Assembly (NCBI GenBank): GCA_015058015.1
Contig: SVDM01000007.1
Location: forward strand, 1 to 64,000
Source of the DNA: Lachnospiraceae bacterium
GTDB lineage: Bacteria > Bacillota > Clostridia > Lachnospirales > Lachnospiraceae
Length of the DNA stretch: 64,000 nucleotides
Direction of reading: 5' to 3'
This document shows, in pieces, positions 15,738 through 26,100 of the stretch (its first letter is position 1; each line of letters opens with the position of its first letter). The position numbers and the translations under genes are program-made. The notes beneath the pieces are model-generated. The model was not told the origin of the DNA. It worked only from the letters and a program-made list of their open reading frames with translations, and did not search any database.

Positions 15738-16922
15738 TTAACTTGGACAGGATGCTTTTTGGTTTTGTTTTCCCACAGGAATGACTACTCTTAGAATAAT
15801 GACTGCCGCCATATCCGGCAAGGTGCTTCCAAAGGGTATATCCACCTGCATCAACAGTCTGTAGAGCACAAAGCCCACAACCCAGACAATGATATTTACT
15901 ATATCAAAATTATGATCATTCTCAGTGCGTTTTAGGATGAAATAATCCGCAATCTGTACGGCAATCATAGGCGCAAAAACGGAACCTATAAGATACAGGA
16001 AGTCTGTAATATTATCCATGGGATAGATACATGCCCCGATACATCCAAGTACCGTAACACCGATAGCCACATACCTGCCGGGGATGCGCGCCACAATGGA
16101 TTCGCTTGAGATTCCCGCTGATAAGGCATCAAGGAATGTTGTGGTAACAGTTGAGAATACAATTATTACAAGGCCTGCCACTCCAAGTCCTGCCTTAACA
16201 AGAATTGCAGCAATATCGCTTTCTGCCGTAAAGATAGCCGCACCCATTCCGATGGCATACATCCAGCAGCTTACCAGACCATATACAATGGCGCTTACAG
16301 CACTGGCCTTCACGGGTTTTGCAGCTGTTCTGGTGTAGTCACTTATAAGTGGAAGCCAGGATAAGGGCATAGCTACCGCAAGTTCTAAAGCCGCTCCAAA
16401 AGACAGGCTGTCATCTGCTACCACGCCTGCACCGTTTCCACTGAATATTACCACACAAAGCACAATAGTAAGTACGAAAAGTGCTGTCATGGCTACGATA
16501 TTTACCTTGCCCAGATTCTTAAGACCGATAAGAATCCATACTACGATAAGCACTCCGATTACCACCGCCCAGATTCTCGGATCTGTTCCGAAGATTTCTG
16601 CGGATGATAAGGCGCCGTCGTAAATCATAATGGCAGTCCAACCAAGAAGCTGCAGTACGTTAAGCAAGGCAAAGAACACTCCGCCGTATCTTCCGAAGCT
16701 TAGTTTAACTGTTTCCATGGCGGAAAGTCCTGTTTTTCCGCCGATTACTCCTGCCAAAAACAACAGGACGCAACCTACTATGTGACCCAGCACTATGGCC
16801 AAAACCGCCTTCTCTACTCCAAGGGAAGCAAAATATGTTCCCGTAAGTATCTCCGCAATTGATACTCCTGCGCCGAACCAGATAAGTCCGTTATCCAGGA
16901 GAGTTGTCTTCTTTTCTTCCAT
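15738..16922 (-). CDS. cytX: NCS1-family permease, putative hydroxymethylpyrimidine transporter CytX
   Basis: 394 residues with about 11-12 membrane helices. The start (LIWFGAGVSIAEILTGTYFA) and overall shape match the NCS1 cytosine/thiamin-precursor transporters. The assignment to hydroxymethylpyrimidine comes from context: it is the last gene of a TPP-riboswitch operon, 5 bp downstream of thiD, whose product phosphorylates that precursor. The imported precursor would be used directly by ThiD and then ThiE. Confidence 0.85.
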   Translation of the reverse strand: MEEKKTTLLDNGLIWFGAGVSIAEILTGTYFASLGVEKAVLAIVLGHIVGCVLLFLAGVIGGKTGLSAMETVKLSFGRYGGVFFALLNVLQLLGWTAIMIYDGALSSAEIFGTDPRIWAVVIGVLIVVWILIGLKNLGKVNIVAMTALFVLTIVLCVVIFSGNGAGVVADDSLSFGAALELAVAMPLSWLPLISDYTRTAAKPVKASAVSAIVYGLVSCWMYAIGMGAAIFTAESDIAAILVKAGLGVAGLVIIVFSTVTTTFLDALSAGISSESIVARIPGRYVAIGVTVLGCIGACIYPMDNITDFLYLIGSVFAPMIAVQIADYFILKRTENDHNFDIVNIIVWVVGFVLYRLLMQVDIPFGSTLPDMAAVIILRVVIPVGKQNQKASCPS

Positions 16923-16927
16923 TCTCT

Positions 16928-17737
16928 TTAATCCTCCAAGCCCTTTGTATATTCATTATTTATGGCAAAGCCATGGTTCATGGGGCCTCTGCCTGCACCT
17001 AAGTTAAGCATCGCTCCCAGTGCCCCGGATATATAATCCTTGGCCCTTTTAACCGCCTCTGACAGCTCATAGCCCTTTGCCAGATTAGAAGCAATGGCGC
17101 TGCTTAAGGTACAGCCCGTACCATGGGTGTTGGGATTGTCTATCCGCTTGCCCTTAAACCATTCTGCCTTTCCATCCTTAACCAGCAGATCGTTGGCGTC
17201 ATTAATGTCATGTCCTCCCTTTAAGAGAACAGCGCAGCCGTACTTTGTATTAATCATTCTTGCCGCTTCTTCCATATCAGCAGGCCCCGCTATCTTTATT
17301 CCCGTTATTACTTCAGCCTCGGGAATATTGGGGGTGATAACGCAGGCTAAGGGAAAGAGCCTTTCCTTTAATACCTCTATGGCGTCATCACTGATAAGCT
17401 TTGCTCCGCTGGTGGCCACCATTACAGGATCCACCACTACATTTCCTGCCTTATACTCCTGCAACTTGTCTGCTATAACAGTGATTAAATCCTTGTCGGA
17501 TACCATACCGATTTTTACCGCATCAGGATAAATGTCGGTGAATACCGCGTCTAGCTCCGCAGCAAGAAACTGCTGTGTAGCATTCAAAATATCCGTTACT
17601 CCTAAGGTATTCTGCGCCGTCAAAGCCGTCACTGCGCTTGTGGCAAACACTCCGTTTGCCTGCATAGTCTTAATATCAGCTTGGATTCCGGCGCCTCCGC
17701 CGGAATCGCTTCCGGCGATCGTTAATGCTGTCTTCAT
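16928..17737 (-). CDS. thiD: Hydroxymethylpyrimidine/phosphomethylpyrimidine kinase
   Basis: 269 residues. It phosphorylates HMP twice to give HMP-PP for thiamin assembly. The N-terminal TIAGSDSGGGAGIQADIKTM is diagnostic, as are DPVMVATSG and the C-terminal anion hole and catalytic Asp in NTHGTGCTLSSAIASN. Third gene of the thi operon, separated from thiE by 71 bp that contain a CCGGCAGA/TCTGTCGG hairpin. Confidence 0.95.
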   Translation of the reverse strand: MKTALTIAGSDSGGGAGIQADIKTMQANGVFATSAVTALTAQNTLGVTDILNATQQFLAAELDAVFTDIYPDAVKIGMVSDKDLITVIADKLQEYKAGNVVVDPVMVATSGAKLISDDAIEVLKERLFPLACVITPNIPEAEVITGIKIAGPADMEEAARMINTKYGCAVLLKGGHDINDANDLLVKDGKAEWFKGKRIDNPNTHGTGCTLSSAIASNLAKGYELSEAVKRAKDYISGALGAMLNLGAGRGPMNHGFAINNEYTKGLED

Positions 17738-17808
17738 AAATCATCCTTCTTTCAACATTTCGTTTTGTATCCCGACAGAAGGTGGTGCCCCCAATCTGCC
17801 GGCGGTTT

Positions 17809-18447
17809 TTATTCTATATATTCTTTTACTTTTTCACGAAGCTTTTTAGCTGCGTCTTCCACATCCTCCGGTGCATAGATTGCACTGATTACGGATATAC
17901 CAGCGATACCGCTACCGGATAACTCTTCTATATTGTCTTTCGTGATTCCTCCTATAGCCACAACGGGAATAGATACCGCTTCACAGATAGCCTTCAAAGT
18001 CTCTTTGGTAACCCTATCCGCATCGTCCTTGGAACCTGTGGGGAATATCGCCCCTACTCCCAGGTAGTCGGCTCCCGCAGCTTCGGCTGCTCTGGCCTGT
18101 TCCACAGTCTGGGCGGAAACACCAAGAATCATATCCCGGCCAATCCTTTCCCTTACTGCTCCTGCTTCCATGTCCTTTTGACCTACGTGTATACCGTCGG
18201 CTCCTGCCTTAAGGGCTATATCCACGTTGTCATTTACAATAAAGGGAACTTTGTAATCCCTGCATAACCCGGCAAGTTCCTTCGCCTCCGAGAGAAAGGT
18301 GTCATAATCAAGGTCCTTCTCCCGAAGTTGAATTATGGTGGCGCCTCCTTTCAGGCTTTCTTCCACCATACAGGCCATGGACTTTCCTCTAAGCCACTTT
18401 CTGTCTGTTATGGCATATAGTCTTAAATCCGTCTTATCGCACTTCAT
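17809..18447 (-). CDS. thiE: Thiamin-phosphate synthase
   Basis: 212 residues from ATG 18447, chosen because GGAG lies 7 bases upstream; ATG 18462 is in frame but has no such site. It joins HMP-PP and thiazole phosphate to thiamin phosphate. Typical motifs are QLREKD, FIVNDNVDIALKAGADGIHVGQ and GVGAIFPTGSK, within a TIM barrel of usual length. The start overlaps the end of thiM by 14 bp, indicating translational coupling. Confidence 0.95.
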   Translation of the reverse strand: MKCDKTDLRLYAITDRKWLRGKSMACMVEESLKGGATIIQLREKDLDYDTFLSEAKELAGLCRDYKVPFIVNDNVDIALKAGADGIHVGQKDMEAGAVRERIGRDMILGVSAQTVEQARAAEAAGADYLGVGAIFPTGSKDDADRVTKETLKAICEAVSIPVVAIGGITKDNIEELSGSGIAGISVISAIYAPEDVEDAAKKLREKVKEYIE

Positions 18448-19264
18448 ATTTCGCTCCGTCATCTAACATCTTGCCGGTCATATTGAATATTGCATCGATA
18501 ATTCGATTCCTGTAGGTGGAGTTACCCTCTCCATCCTTAAGGTTTGCATATCCAATCTCTCCTGCAAGACCCATGGTACAAACAGCTGCTGCCACCGCTT
18601 CTAATTTGTTATCCGGATTGGCTACCGCAAATGCCGTAGTAAGGCCGGATAACTGACATCCGGTTCCCGTAATCCTTCCCATCTCGGGACGTCCGTTTCT
18701 TACGACATAGCACTTATCTCCGTCTGTTACCAGATCTATAGCTCCCGTAACTGCAACAATGGCTTTTACGTCTTTTGCAAAACGCTTTACAAAAGCTATG
18801 GCTTCCTCAAGGTTGTTCTCCGATACTGCATCAGCCACATCGGCATCCACACCTTTTGTGGTGCCGCTTCCAAGGGCTAATGTTTTGATCTCGGAGATGT
18901 TACCCCTTATTACATCGAATTCCACTTCTTTCATAAGACCAACCGCAGTCTCGGTACGAAGCTTTGAAGCTCCTGCTCCCACCGGGTCTAAGAGTCTTAC
19001 ATGACCAAGCTCCTTGGCCTTGCGTCCTGCAGCGTACATTCCCTCAATTGTTCTTTTGTTAAGGGTTCCGATGTTGATATTTAACCCGCCGCAGATGGAA
19101 GTAATATCTGCCACATCTTCAGGCTCATCGGACATAATGGGGCTTCCCCCGCAGGCTAACAGCACATTTGCCACATCGTTAACAGTTACATAGTTGGTGA
19201 TGTTGTGCACCAAGGGAGTCGTAAGTCTTACGTTCTCAAGACATTCTCCTAACATTTCCAACAC
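18434..19264 (-). CDS. thiM: Hydroxyethylthiazole kinase
   Basis: 276 residues. It phosphorylates the salvaged thiazole alcohol for ThiE. Motifs include PLVHNITNYVTVNDVANVLLA, GGSPIMSD, LLDPVGAG and RITGTGCQLSGL, with the conserved catalytic Cys. First gene after the TPP riboswitch and its terminator, with ribosome binding site AAGGAG. No thiC, thiG, thiF or thiH is nearby, so this operon supports salvage. Confidence 0.95.
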   Translation of the reverse strand: MLEMLGECLENVRLTTPLVHNITNYVTVNDVANVLLACGGSPIMSDEPEDVADITSICGGLNINIGTLNKRTIEGMYAAGRKAKELGHVRLLDPVGAGASKLRTETAVGLMKEVEFDVIRGNISEIKTLALGSGTTKGVDADVADAVSENNLEEAIAFVKRFAKDVKAIVAVTGAIDLVTDGDKCYVVRNGRPEMGRITGTGCQLSGLTTAFAVANPDNKLEAVAAAVCTMGLAGEIGYANLKDGEGNSTYRNRIIDAIFNMTGKMLDDGAKYEVR

Positions 19265-19280
19265 TCCTTATATTGTTCTA

Positions 19281-19319
19281 AAACAAGAAAGCAGATATGC
19301 CGCGTTGACATATCTGCTT
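19281..19319 (-). terminator. Expression-platform terminator of the TPP riboswitch
   Basis: Minus strand: an 11-bp perfect stem AAGCAGATATG/CATATCTGCTT with a 9-nt loop, then TCTTGTTTT. It lies between the aptamer and thiM, so ligand-bound RNA would terminate here. Confidence 0.88.
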
Positions 19320-19344
19320 AATAATCCAAAATCAGATAAAGTGA

Positions 19345-19432
19345 TATTCCTACGCCGGCATTATCCGTACAGGTTCAATGGGTCGAAGTTCGCTTACTTC
19401 CTCTCAGCCTGTCACTACAAGCTCCCCTGTTC
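19345..19432 (-). ncRNA. TPP riboswitch (THI element)
   Basis: Minus-strand RNA carries the TPP aptamer core in order: GGGGAGC, GGCTGAGAGGA, GACCC, GAACCTG, then ACGGATAATGCCGGCGTAGG. The match to the thi-box is almost complete. It senses thiamin pyrophosphate and, through the downstream terminator, represses thiM-thiE-thiD-cytX. Confidence 0.97.
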
Positions 19433-19438
19433 CCGTCT

Positions 19439-19467
19439 ATACTACTAGATTATTGCCGGTTTTGCAA
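19439..19467 (-). promoter_or_regulatory. Putative promoter of the thi operon
   Basis: Minus strand TTGCAA (19462-19467), 17-bp spacer, TAGTAT (19439-19444), immediately before the TPP aptamer. Both boxes match consensus at 4 of 6 positions. Confidence 0.5.
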
Positions 19468-19484
19468 TAGACCTTTTTTAATTT

Positions 19485-20879
19485 TTATTCTTCTTCCTCA
19501 CTTGGTTGCGCTGCTCTTCTGCTTTCAAGTTCGGCATTAATCTCACTCATCTTGGCATCCGTTAAGATAAACCTTTTGCCGAATACCGCTACCGCAATAA
19601 GCATTCCCACAATGGGAAGTACGGACATGGTGAATCGAAGAACCATTACATTGCCTGTGGTGGTAGCCGCTGCCGCCGCCTCGGAAGTATCGGAACTGAT
19701 ATTGGCAATCTGCAGGCAGATGGAAGCTGCAAAAGCTGCAAATCCGCTGGCAAGCTTTACAACAAAAGTCTGCATTGAAAAGATTACCGATTCGTCACGC
19801 CTGTTGTTCTTGTACTCACTGTAGTCAACCGTATTGGCTAAGAATACAGTGGTCAATATGGTAAGGAATCCGAAGGCACAGAAGATAAAGAATCCCGGAA
19901 TCATAAGGACATATACATTGGAAAGTCCGATAATCATAAATACAAAGAGAGTTCCATATCCTACAATGGCCATAATAAAGCTTAAATAGAACACCTTAAT
20001 ATTAGTCAAAAGCTGACGAATAAGAGGATAGAAAAGCATCATGGAAAGAACCTGAATTGCTCCTCCAAAAGTGTTAAAGAGCACGTATGCTTTGTTCCAG
20101 CCCACACCTCCAATATCATACTTGAAGAAGTAGATAAGGAGGTTTGAAGTAATGTAAAGGGATGTATTAATAAGAACGATGGCGATAACAACCGTCACGG
20201 CCTGATCGTTGCCAATTAAGGCCTTAAACATTTCCCTGACGGAAGTTGTCTTCATCTTCTCTGTTGATTTCTCTTTAATCTTCACACATGTAAGAGTGAT
20301 GGCTGCGATAAATAGAATTGCCACAATAAGGGCAAACCACTTAAAACCTTCTACCTCGTTGCCACCACCGAGAAGAGGAACCACCATCATAGTTACCACT
20401 GTGATAAGAGCGGAACCTATACCGGCAAAAGCTCTTGCCATGGTTGTAAGTGCCTCTCTGTCTTTTCCTGTTGTAAGGAACGGAATCATTGACCAGTAGG
20501 GGATATCCATCATGGTATATGTTATTCCCCAAAGGATGTAGAATGTTGCGGCATATGCTGCCATACCCTTGGCATCAAGTGTAGGCGGTGCCGAGAACAT
20601 AAGGAATAAGATAACCGCATTGGTTATTGTTCCTATCATAAGCCAGGGGCGGAACTTACCCCATTTTGTCTTTGTCTTTGCAACTATAACTCCCATGAGG
20701 GGGTCATTTAATGCATCAAATATTCTTGCTACCATAAGGATAGTTCCCATTACGATAGCGCTTACTCCCAGTAAGTCTTGATAGTAATACAGGACATAAC
20801 TGGCCGAAAGCATGTAAACCATATCTTTGCCCACTGCACCAAGACCGTAAGATATCTTTTGTGTCATTCCAAGTTTCAT
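19485..20879 (-). CDS. GPH-family (MelB-like) sugar:cation symporter
   Basis: 464 residues with 12 predicted helices. The N-terminus QKISYGLGAVGKDMVYMLSASYVLYYYQ and the loop motif DALNDPLMGVIVAKTKTKWGKFRPW are classic glycoside-pentoside-hexuronide transporters, which bring sugars or glycosides in with Na+ or H+. The substrate is unknown: no glycosidase gene is adjacent. It is 23 bp downstream of the GGDEF gene on the same strand, so it could be the last gene of the signalling transcript. The thi promoter follows within 20 bp of its stop. Confidence 0.87.
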   Translation of the reverse strand: MKLGMTQKISYGLGAVGKDMVYMLSASYVLYYYQDLLGVSAIVMGTILMVARIFDALNDPLMGVIVAKTKTKWGKFRPWLMIGTITNAVILFLMFSAPPTLDAKGMAAYAATFYILWGITYTMMDIPYWSMIPFLTTGKDREALTTMARAFAGIGSALITVVTMMVVPLLGGGNEVEGFKWFALIVAILFIAAITLTCVKIKEKSTEKMKTTSVREMFKALIGNDQAVTVVIAIVLINTSLYITSNLLIYFFKYDIGGVGWNKAYVLFNTFGGAIQVLSMMLFYPLIRQLLTNIKVFYLSFIMAIVGYGTLFVFMIIGLSNVYVLMIPGFFIFCAFGFLTILTTVFLANTVDYSEYKNNRRDESVIFSMQTFVVKLASGFAAFAASICLQIANISSDTSEAAAAATTTGNVMVLRFTMSVLPIVGMLIAVAVFGKRFILTDAKMSEINAELESRRAAQPSEEEE

Positions 20880-20902
20880 ATTTCTTCCCTTAAACCCTTT
20901 CT

Positions 20903-22360
20903 TTAATTTGACCCTTGAGTATTATAATAGAAATTATCCTTATAGGCTCCACGCCTAAGCTCCGGATTCTTCTCATAATATGCGTTCTTGTCTTCGTACA
21001 TCCTCTCATCCGCAACTCGAAGAGCTGTCCTAACATCTCTGCAATCCTTCTGCACACAGCCTCCTATTGCGAATATTACCTTGTCGTATTTTGATGACAC
21101 TTCCCGAAGTTTTTCTATCTTGCCGGCCATCTCTTCTTCCGTCGCACCGGAATATATAATGGAGAATTCGTCGCCGCCTGCTCTGAATATATGCTCGTCA
21201 TCAAAAACTTCCTGCAGGGCTTTTGCCGCATTCTTAAGAAGCTTATCCCCGGCAGCATGTCCGAACTCGTCATTTACCCTTTTAAGACCGTTTAGGTCCG
21301 CAAAGATAACACCTACAGACTCTCCGGCTCCCGCTATTCCTCTGCAGAATTTGTCTACAAGGTTATTCATCTCATTACGGTTTAATACTCCCGTAAGCAT
21401 GTCTCTCGAACTAAGGATTTTCAACCTGTCTACAAGAAGGAAACTGTCGATCTCCGAGGCAAGAATAAAAATCGTCACTTCCAAAGCCTGCTTAATCATC
21501 TCAGATTTGGCACCGTCAAAGTTCATGGCATACATATAACCAAGCAGGGTATCCCTGGTCTTAAGGGGATACAGGATAATATTCCTGATATTGGCCTCCT
21601 CTAAAGACTTATACCATGTGGGATGTCGTTCCTTAACGACTTCCATAGCCTGGGCATCCTTGGCTATAAGACAGTTGCTTCCGAAGATTACCGTCTCTTC
21701 CCAAGATCTGACCATATCGTACAAATCATCGCTGAAGAAATCTGTAATAGTCCCTACTTTGCTATCCTCTGCCATATCTTCACATAAAAGTGAGCAGCTC
21801 TTTTCGTAATCATCGATTAGAAGGATACTGCAACACTCAGCCTGACATATACGTCTTATGTCCTTTATTACATCCTGCATTACCTTGCGGAAATCCTTGG
21901 CTCCTCGAATCTTGATACAGGTTTCAAGAACCTCTGAAGCGATGCTGCCATCCACATTATTAACATTGGATGAATCCGGCTCAAAGTTAAATTCCATGGT
22001 GTATGTACAATAGGCCAGATTCTCATCTTCGTAGTTAATAGGCATAAATACCATGTTAAGCCATACATCAAATCTGTCCGGACGAACATAAGAATGTATC
22101 ACTTTTTTCTCGATAGCCGACGAATATACGGCATTCTCAAAGTTCAAATCCTTGGTAATGTATTTCGTGTACTCGGAATTAGGAACAAACTCTTCCCTTA
22201 TAACGTCTCCTCCCGCTTCCGTAAGATCATCAACGGAGTGGGTATACGCCTCGTTACCTGCTACTATTCGTATTGTTCCGTATCCGCCGTCCGGCTTTTT
22301 CTCTATCGATATTACACTGGACATGGCTCCCAGGCTGTCCGCTAATTTCTGAAAATCCAT
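20903..22360 (-). CDS. GAF-like and GGDEF domain diguanylate cyclase
   Basis: 485 residues, soluble. Residues 1-140 have no domain I can name; about 150-310 resemble a GAF sensor (FRKVMQDVIKDIRRICQAECCSILLIDD, then LYPLKTRDTLLGYMYAMNF). The GGDEF domain (about 318-460) has LTGVLNR, FADLNGLKRVNDEFGHAAGD and an intact active-site GGDEF at 395-399, so it should make cyclic-di-GMP from GTP. The inhibitory RxxD site usually just upstream is absent (FDDE occupies that place). It follows the two-receiver regulator by 24 bp and is the likely output of the kinase cassette. Confidence 0.88.
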   Translation of the reverse strand: MDFQKLADSLGAMSSVISIEKKPDGGYGTIRIVAGNEAYTHSVDDLTEAGGDVIREEFVPNSEYTKYITKDLNFENAVYSSAIEKKVIHSYVRPDRFDVWLNMVFMPINYEDENLAYCTYTMEFNFEPDSSNVNNVDGSIASEVLETCIKIRGAKDFRKVMQDVIKDIRRICQAECCSILLIDDYEKSCSLLCEDMAEDSKVGTITDFFSDDLYDMVRSWEETVIFGSNCLIAKDAQAMEVVKERHPTWYKSLEEANIRNIILYPLKTRDTLLGYMYAMNFDGAKSEMIKQALEVTIFILASEIDSFLLVDRLKILSSRDMLTGVLNRNEMNNLVDKFCRGIAGAGESVGVIFADLNGLKRVNDEFGHAAGDKLLKNAAKALQEVFDDEHIFRAGGDEFSIIYSGATEEEMAGKIEKLREVSSKYDKVIFAIGGCVQKDCRDVRTALRVADERMYEDKNAYYEKNPELRRGAYKDNFYYNTQGSN

Positions 22361-22384
22361 TGTTCTCCCCCAATTAATACTTTG

Positions 22385-23155
22385 TTACGACGCGAAAAAC
22401 TCCTTAAGCTTATTCCTAAGATCTTCCCTGGTAGTGGTCTTTAGTATATATCCGCTGGGCTTTAAGGCCATAACTCTTGTTACACTTTCTCTGGTTCCCA
22501 CTCCCGTGAGGAATATAACCGGTATATCCTTGGTAGCCGACTCTGACCGAAGCATCTCTAACACCTGTGGTCCGTCAACAATAGGCATCTCATAATCAAG
22601 AAGAATAAGATCCACCGGATTGTTAACCAGGTAGGTAATTGCCTGCATACCTGCCGTAACCATAACCACCTGATATCTGTCGGCTATCCACTCTCTTACT
22701 ACTTTGGCATATGTGGGGTCGTCATCGACAATAAGAATCTTTTTCCTGGCAGAATACTCTGCGTCAGCCTCAATTGCCGCATTCATCTTAGACACCAGCA
22801 TGTCCATGTTAAGGGGTCTTTCAAGCCATACGTAATTCTGAAGATCCGGGATCTCTCCCGCAAGAAAATCGTGGTATTCCTTCTCTCCGATAACTATCAT
22901 GTTCTTCTTCTTCTCGGATATAACATGAAGTATCTCGAATATCTTCCTGGATTCGTCCTTGTCTTCTTTTGTATTCTCAGAGAGATACATAAGGAACAAA
23001 TCCGCTCTGTCGGAATACATCATTATTCCGTCAAGGTCCCTTACCACCGCAATGATGGAAAAACCTTTATCTCCTAATTTTTTTTCAAGTCCCCTTACGA
23101 CCACGCTGTAACTAAAAGCGATAATTACAACGTTCCTACTGCCGGTGTTTCCCAT
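22385..23155 (-). CDS. Response regulator with degenerate plus intact receiver domain
   Basis: 256 residues and no DNA-binding domain. Residues 138-255 form a complete receiver: acidic pocket Asp144-Asp145, phospho-acceptor Asp187 in LILLDYEMP, Thr at FLTG and Lys239. Residues 8-130 fold similarly (VVIIAFSYSVVVRGLEKKL, NMIVIGEKEYHDFL) but lack the acidic residues and acceptor, so they look like a pseudo-receiver. With no output domain of its own it may pass phosphate or act by protein contact on the downstream GGDEF protein. 12 bp separates it from the DegV-kinase gene upstream. Confidence 0.86.
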   Translation of the reverse strand: MGNTGSRNVVIIAFSYSVVVRGLEKKLGDKGFSIIAVVRDLDGIMMYSDRADLFLMYLSENTKEDKDESRKIFEILHVISEKKKNMIVIGEKEYHDFLAGEIPDLQNYVWLERPLNMDMLVSKMNAAIEADAEYSARKKILIVDDDPTYAKVVREWIADRYQVVMVTAGMQAITYLVNNPVDLILLDYEMPIVDGPQVLEMLRSESATKDIPVIFLTGVGTRESVTRVMALKPSGYILKTTTREDLRNKLKEFFAS

Positions 23156-23167
23156 AGATTAATCCCC

Positions 23168-26100
23168 CTATACCTTTCCTTCCAACGCAGTAATAATACT
23201 CTTGTAATTCATTATATCAAAGTTCTCTTTGATTGTGTTATATAATTCAATCTCAGAATCAGGAATCCTATAGTCTTCCATCTCCTTATACATATCCTTC
23301 ATGCGCTCCGCGTCTTCCGCTTCGGCAGCCTCTTTGGCCATTTCGTAGAAGCTTTCCATAATAAAGTCTTCTGCTATGGGTTTAGACTCATCCTCGGCTT
23401 CCTCCTTGTGACATACAACGTCTAGCTCTTTAACAAGGCTTTGAAGCATTTCCATGACCCTGTCGTTGTTGGCTTTGATATATTCTGTGTCGGCGTTCTT
23501 GCCTGCCATTTCAAGCTTCTCAGCCTCATCCCCCAGTTCCATGGCTCCGATTAATCTGGAGGAACTCTTTAAGGCATGAACCTTTATTGTATAGTTCTCA
23601 AAGTCTTCTGCCTCATAGAACCTTCTTATCTCCTCTTCCTTTTCTTTTGCACTGTCATAGTATATCTGAAGCACTTCTCTGAAAAGGTCTTCTGAGCCGC
23701 TGTTTTTTATGGCATAGTCCACATCCAGGTTCTCTAAGGCATCATACCATTTGGGCTCCTCAGTCATCACTTCCTCGCTCTCACCAGTGTCTGCCTTACT
23801 TTTCTCGGCTTTATTGGCCTCTGCTTCTTTCCTCATGTTCTCTTCTATTATCTGTATGGCTCTGGCTTCCTCATAAGCATTCTCAGCTCTCTCAATCATC
23901 TTTCCGAGATGATATTCTTTCTCACCCTTTGCCATAAACAAAAGACCAAAGGTTCCGGGACCGCAATTAGCCGCTATACCCGCAGAAGCCTTCTGAATTA
24001 CCACATGATCAAAATGCACCCGCTTCTCAATCTCATCTGCTATCCACAAGAGATGTTCTTCCGCTATCTCTGCATAATTGATAAATATCAGGTCCGTATC
24101 CGGGTTGGCATTAATACTCAAAGCCCTCTTTATGTATCTTTCATAACATCTCTTTAAGTTCCCTCGCAGGAGCTTGCCCACATCGAAGCCGTCACTGTTT
24201 AACTTTAGGCAGGGGCGAAGCCATAAGGATTTCAGCATTCTGTCCATGCGTGAAGAAAGGATTCCTCTTCTGGTTAAGTAGCTTGTATCCGCCACAACAA
24301 AACTGCAACGAAGTCTGGACTTCGCTTCTTCCAGTTCTTCCACAATCTGTTCTTCTGTCTTGCCCTGCTTTGCCAGCTTAGCGGCAATAAGAGCCAGCAT
24401 TCCCGTAGCATTGGAAAGAGACCCTGAATCAACTATGGTTACATTGCCAAATGCCTTGGCAGCCGCAGAAGCCCTTTCATACTCTTTGCTTATTCCGTTG
24501 GTAATTGTAATATGAATAATATGATGGGCTCTTTGCAGATGCTCCGCAAAGAATATCATAAACTCTTCCTCTGTGGGAGCAGCGGATTCTGCTATCACGC
24601 CTCCATCATCCAAGTACCTTATCATCTCATCGGACACAGCTTCAACACCATCGTAGAACAAGCCGCTGTCGGTTCTGATGGTGAAGGGTATTCTTTCTAT
24701 CTGAAGGTCTCTTACTACGCTCTCCGGAAGATCGGCCAGGCTATTGGTTGTAATGATAACAGGTTTCTTTCGTATATAACCGGAAGCCGTATTCTTTCTG
24801 CCTCCCGTAAGCTCTACGTTTTCATTTAGAACCAGTTTTTCCTTGGGCAATAATCCGAGAATTGTCTCTTCTAACTGTCTGCCGGACACAGGCTTAACCA
24901 CATATCTGTCAAAACCTGTTTCACTGTAGAGCAGTATATTCTCTGCGTCTGCATTTGCCGTAAGTACCACAATGGGAACATCTCGGTTTAGTCCCCCCAC
25001 CTGATTACGGATTTCTTTGAAGGCGTCTATACCGTCCATTACCGGCATAAGGTGATCCATGAATATCAAATCATACTTGTTCTTCAAGGTCATCTCCAAG
25101 GCTTCCTGGCCATTGGTAGCCTCATCTATTGTCATCTCGGTTCCTTCAAGTAGTTTAGTCTCTACCTCCAGGTTCATCTCATTATCATCAACAATAAGAA
25201 TTCTGGCATCCGGAGCAAAGAAACTGTGCTCATATTTTTCAAATGTGGTAACTGCGCTACCCGCGGATAACTCTATGTTTCCAAGTTTCTTATCTGTTGC
25301 AATCTTTTGCTTTAAGGAGACGGTAAAGGTTGAACCCTGGGCATAGATTGAACTTGCGGTAACAGTACCTCCCATAAGGTCCACCAGGTTTTTAACTATG
25401 GACATTCCAAGACCGGTTCCCTCTATTTTACGGTTCTTCTTTTCTTCAACCCTCTGGAAAGAATCAAAGATGTGGGGAAGGGCTTCCTGGGGAATACCCG
25501 TTCCGGAATCGGATATTATGGCACGGAAGATTATATTGTCATCGTCCAAAGGTTCATATTCCATCTGGAGTTTGACGAATCCCTCGTGGGTATATTTAAC
25601 CGCATTATTAAGAATATTAATAAGAATCTGCTTAATCCTTATCTCATCCCCGTACAGTGTGGCAGGAAGAGTGGGATCAATGTTTACCTTAAACTCCAGT
25701 CCCTTTTGCTCTGCCTTAAGCCATACCATATTAACCAGCTCCGATACCATATTACCCACGCTGTAATCAACGGGAATAATCTCCATCTTTCCCGCTTCAA
25801 TCTTACTTATATCAAGAACATCATTAATTAGGGCCAGCAGCATACGTCCTGCACCCTGAATATTTCTGGCATCTTTTAGTATCTCCGGGGTGGCATCTTC
25901 CTGACGAAGAATGATTTCGTTAAGTCCGAGAACCGTATTAATGGGAGTCCTTATCTCATGGCTCACGCTTGAGAAAAATCTGTTCTGTTTGCGGTTTAAT
26001 TCCTCTACTTCTCTGGTCTTTTCCTTGGCAACGTCATTTTCAAGCTTATAGATTTCCTTCTGGAAAGCCAGCAGGATAAATATTACCCCTCCAACGATAA

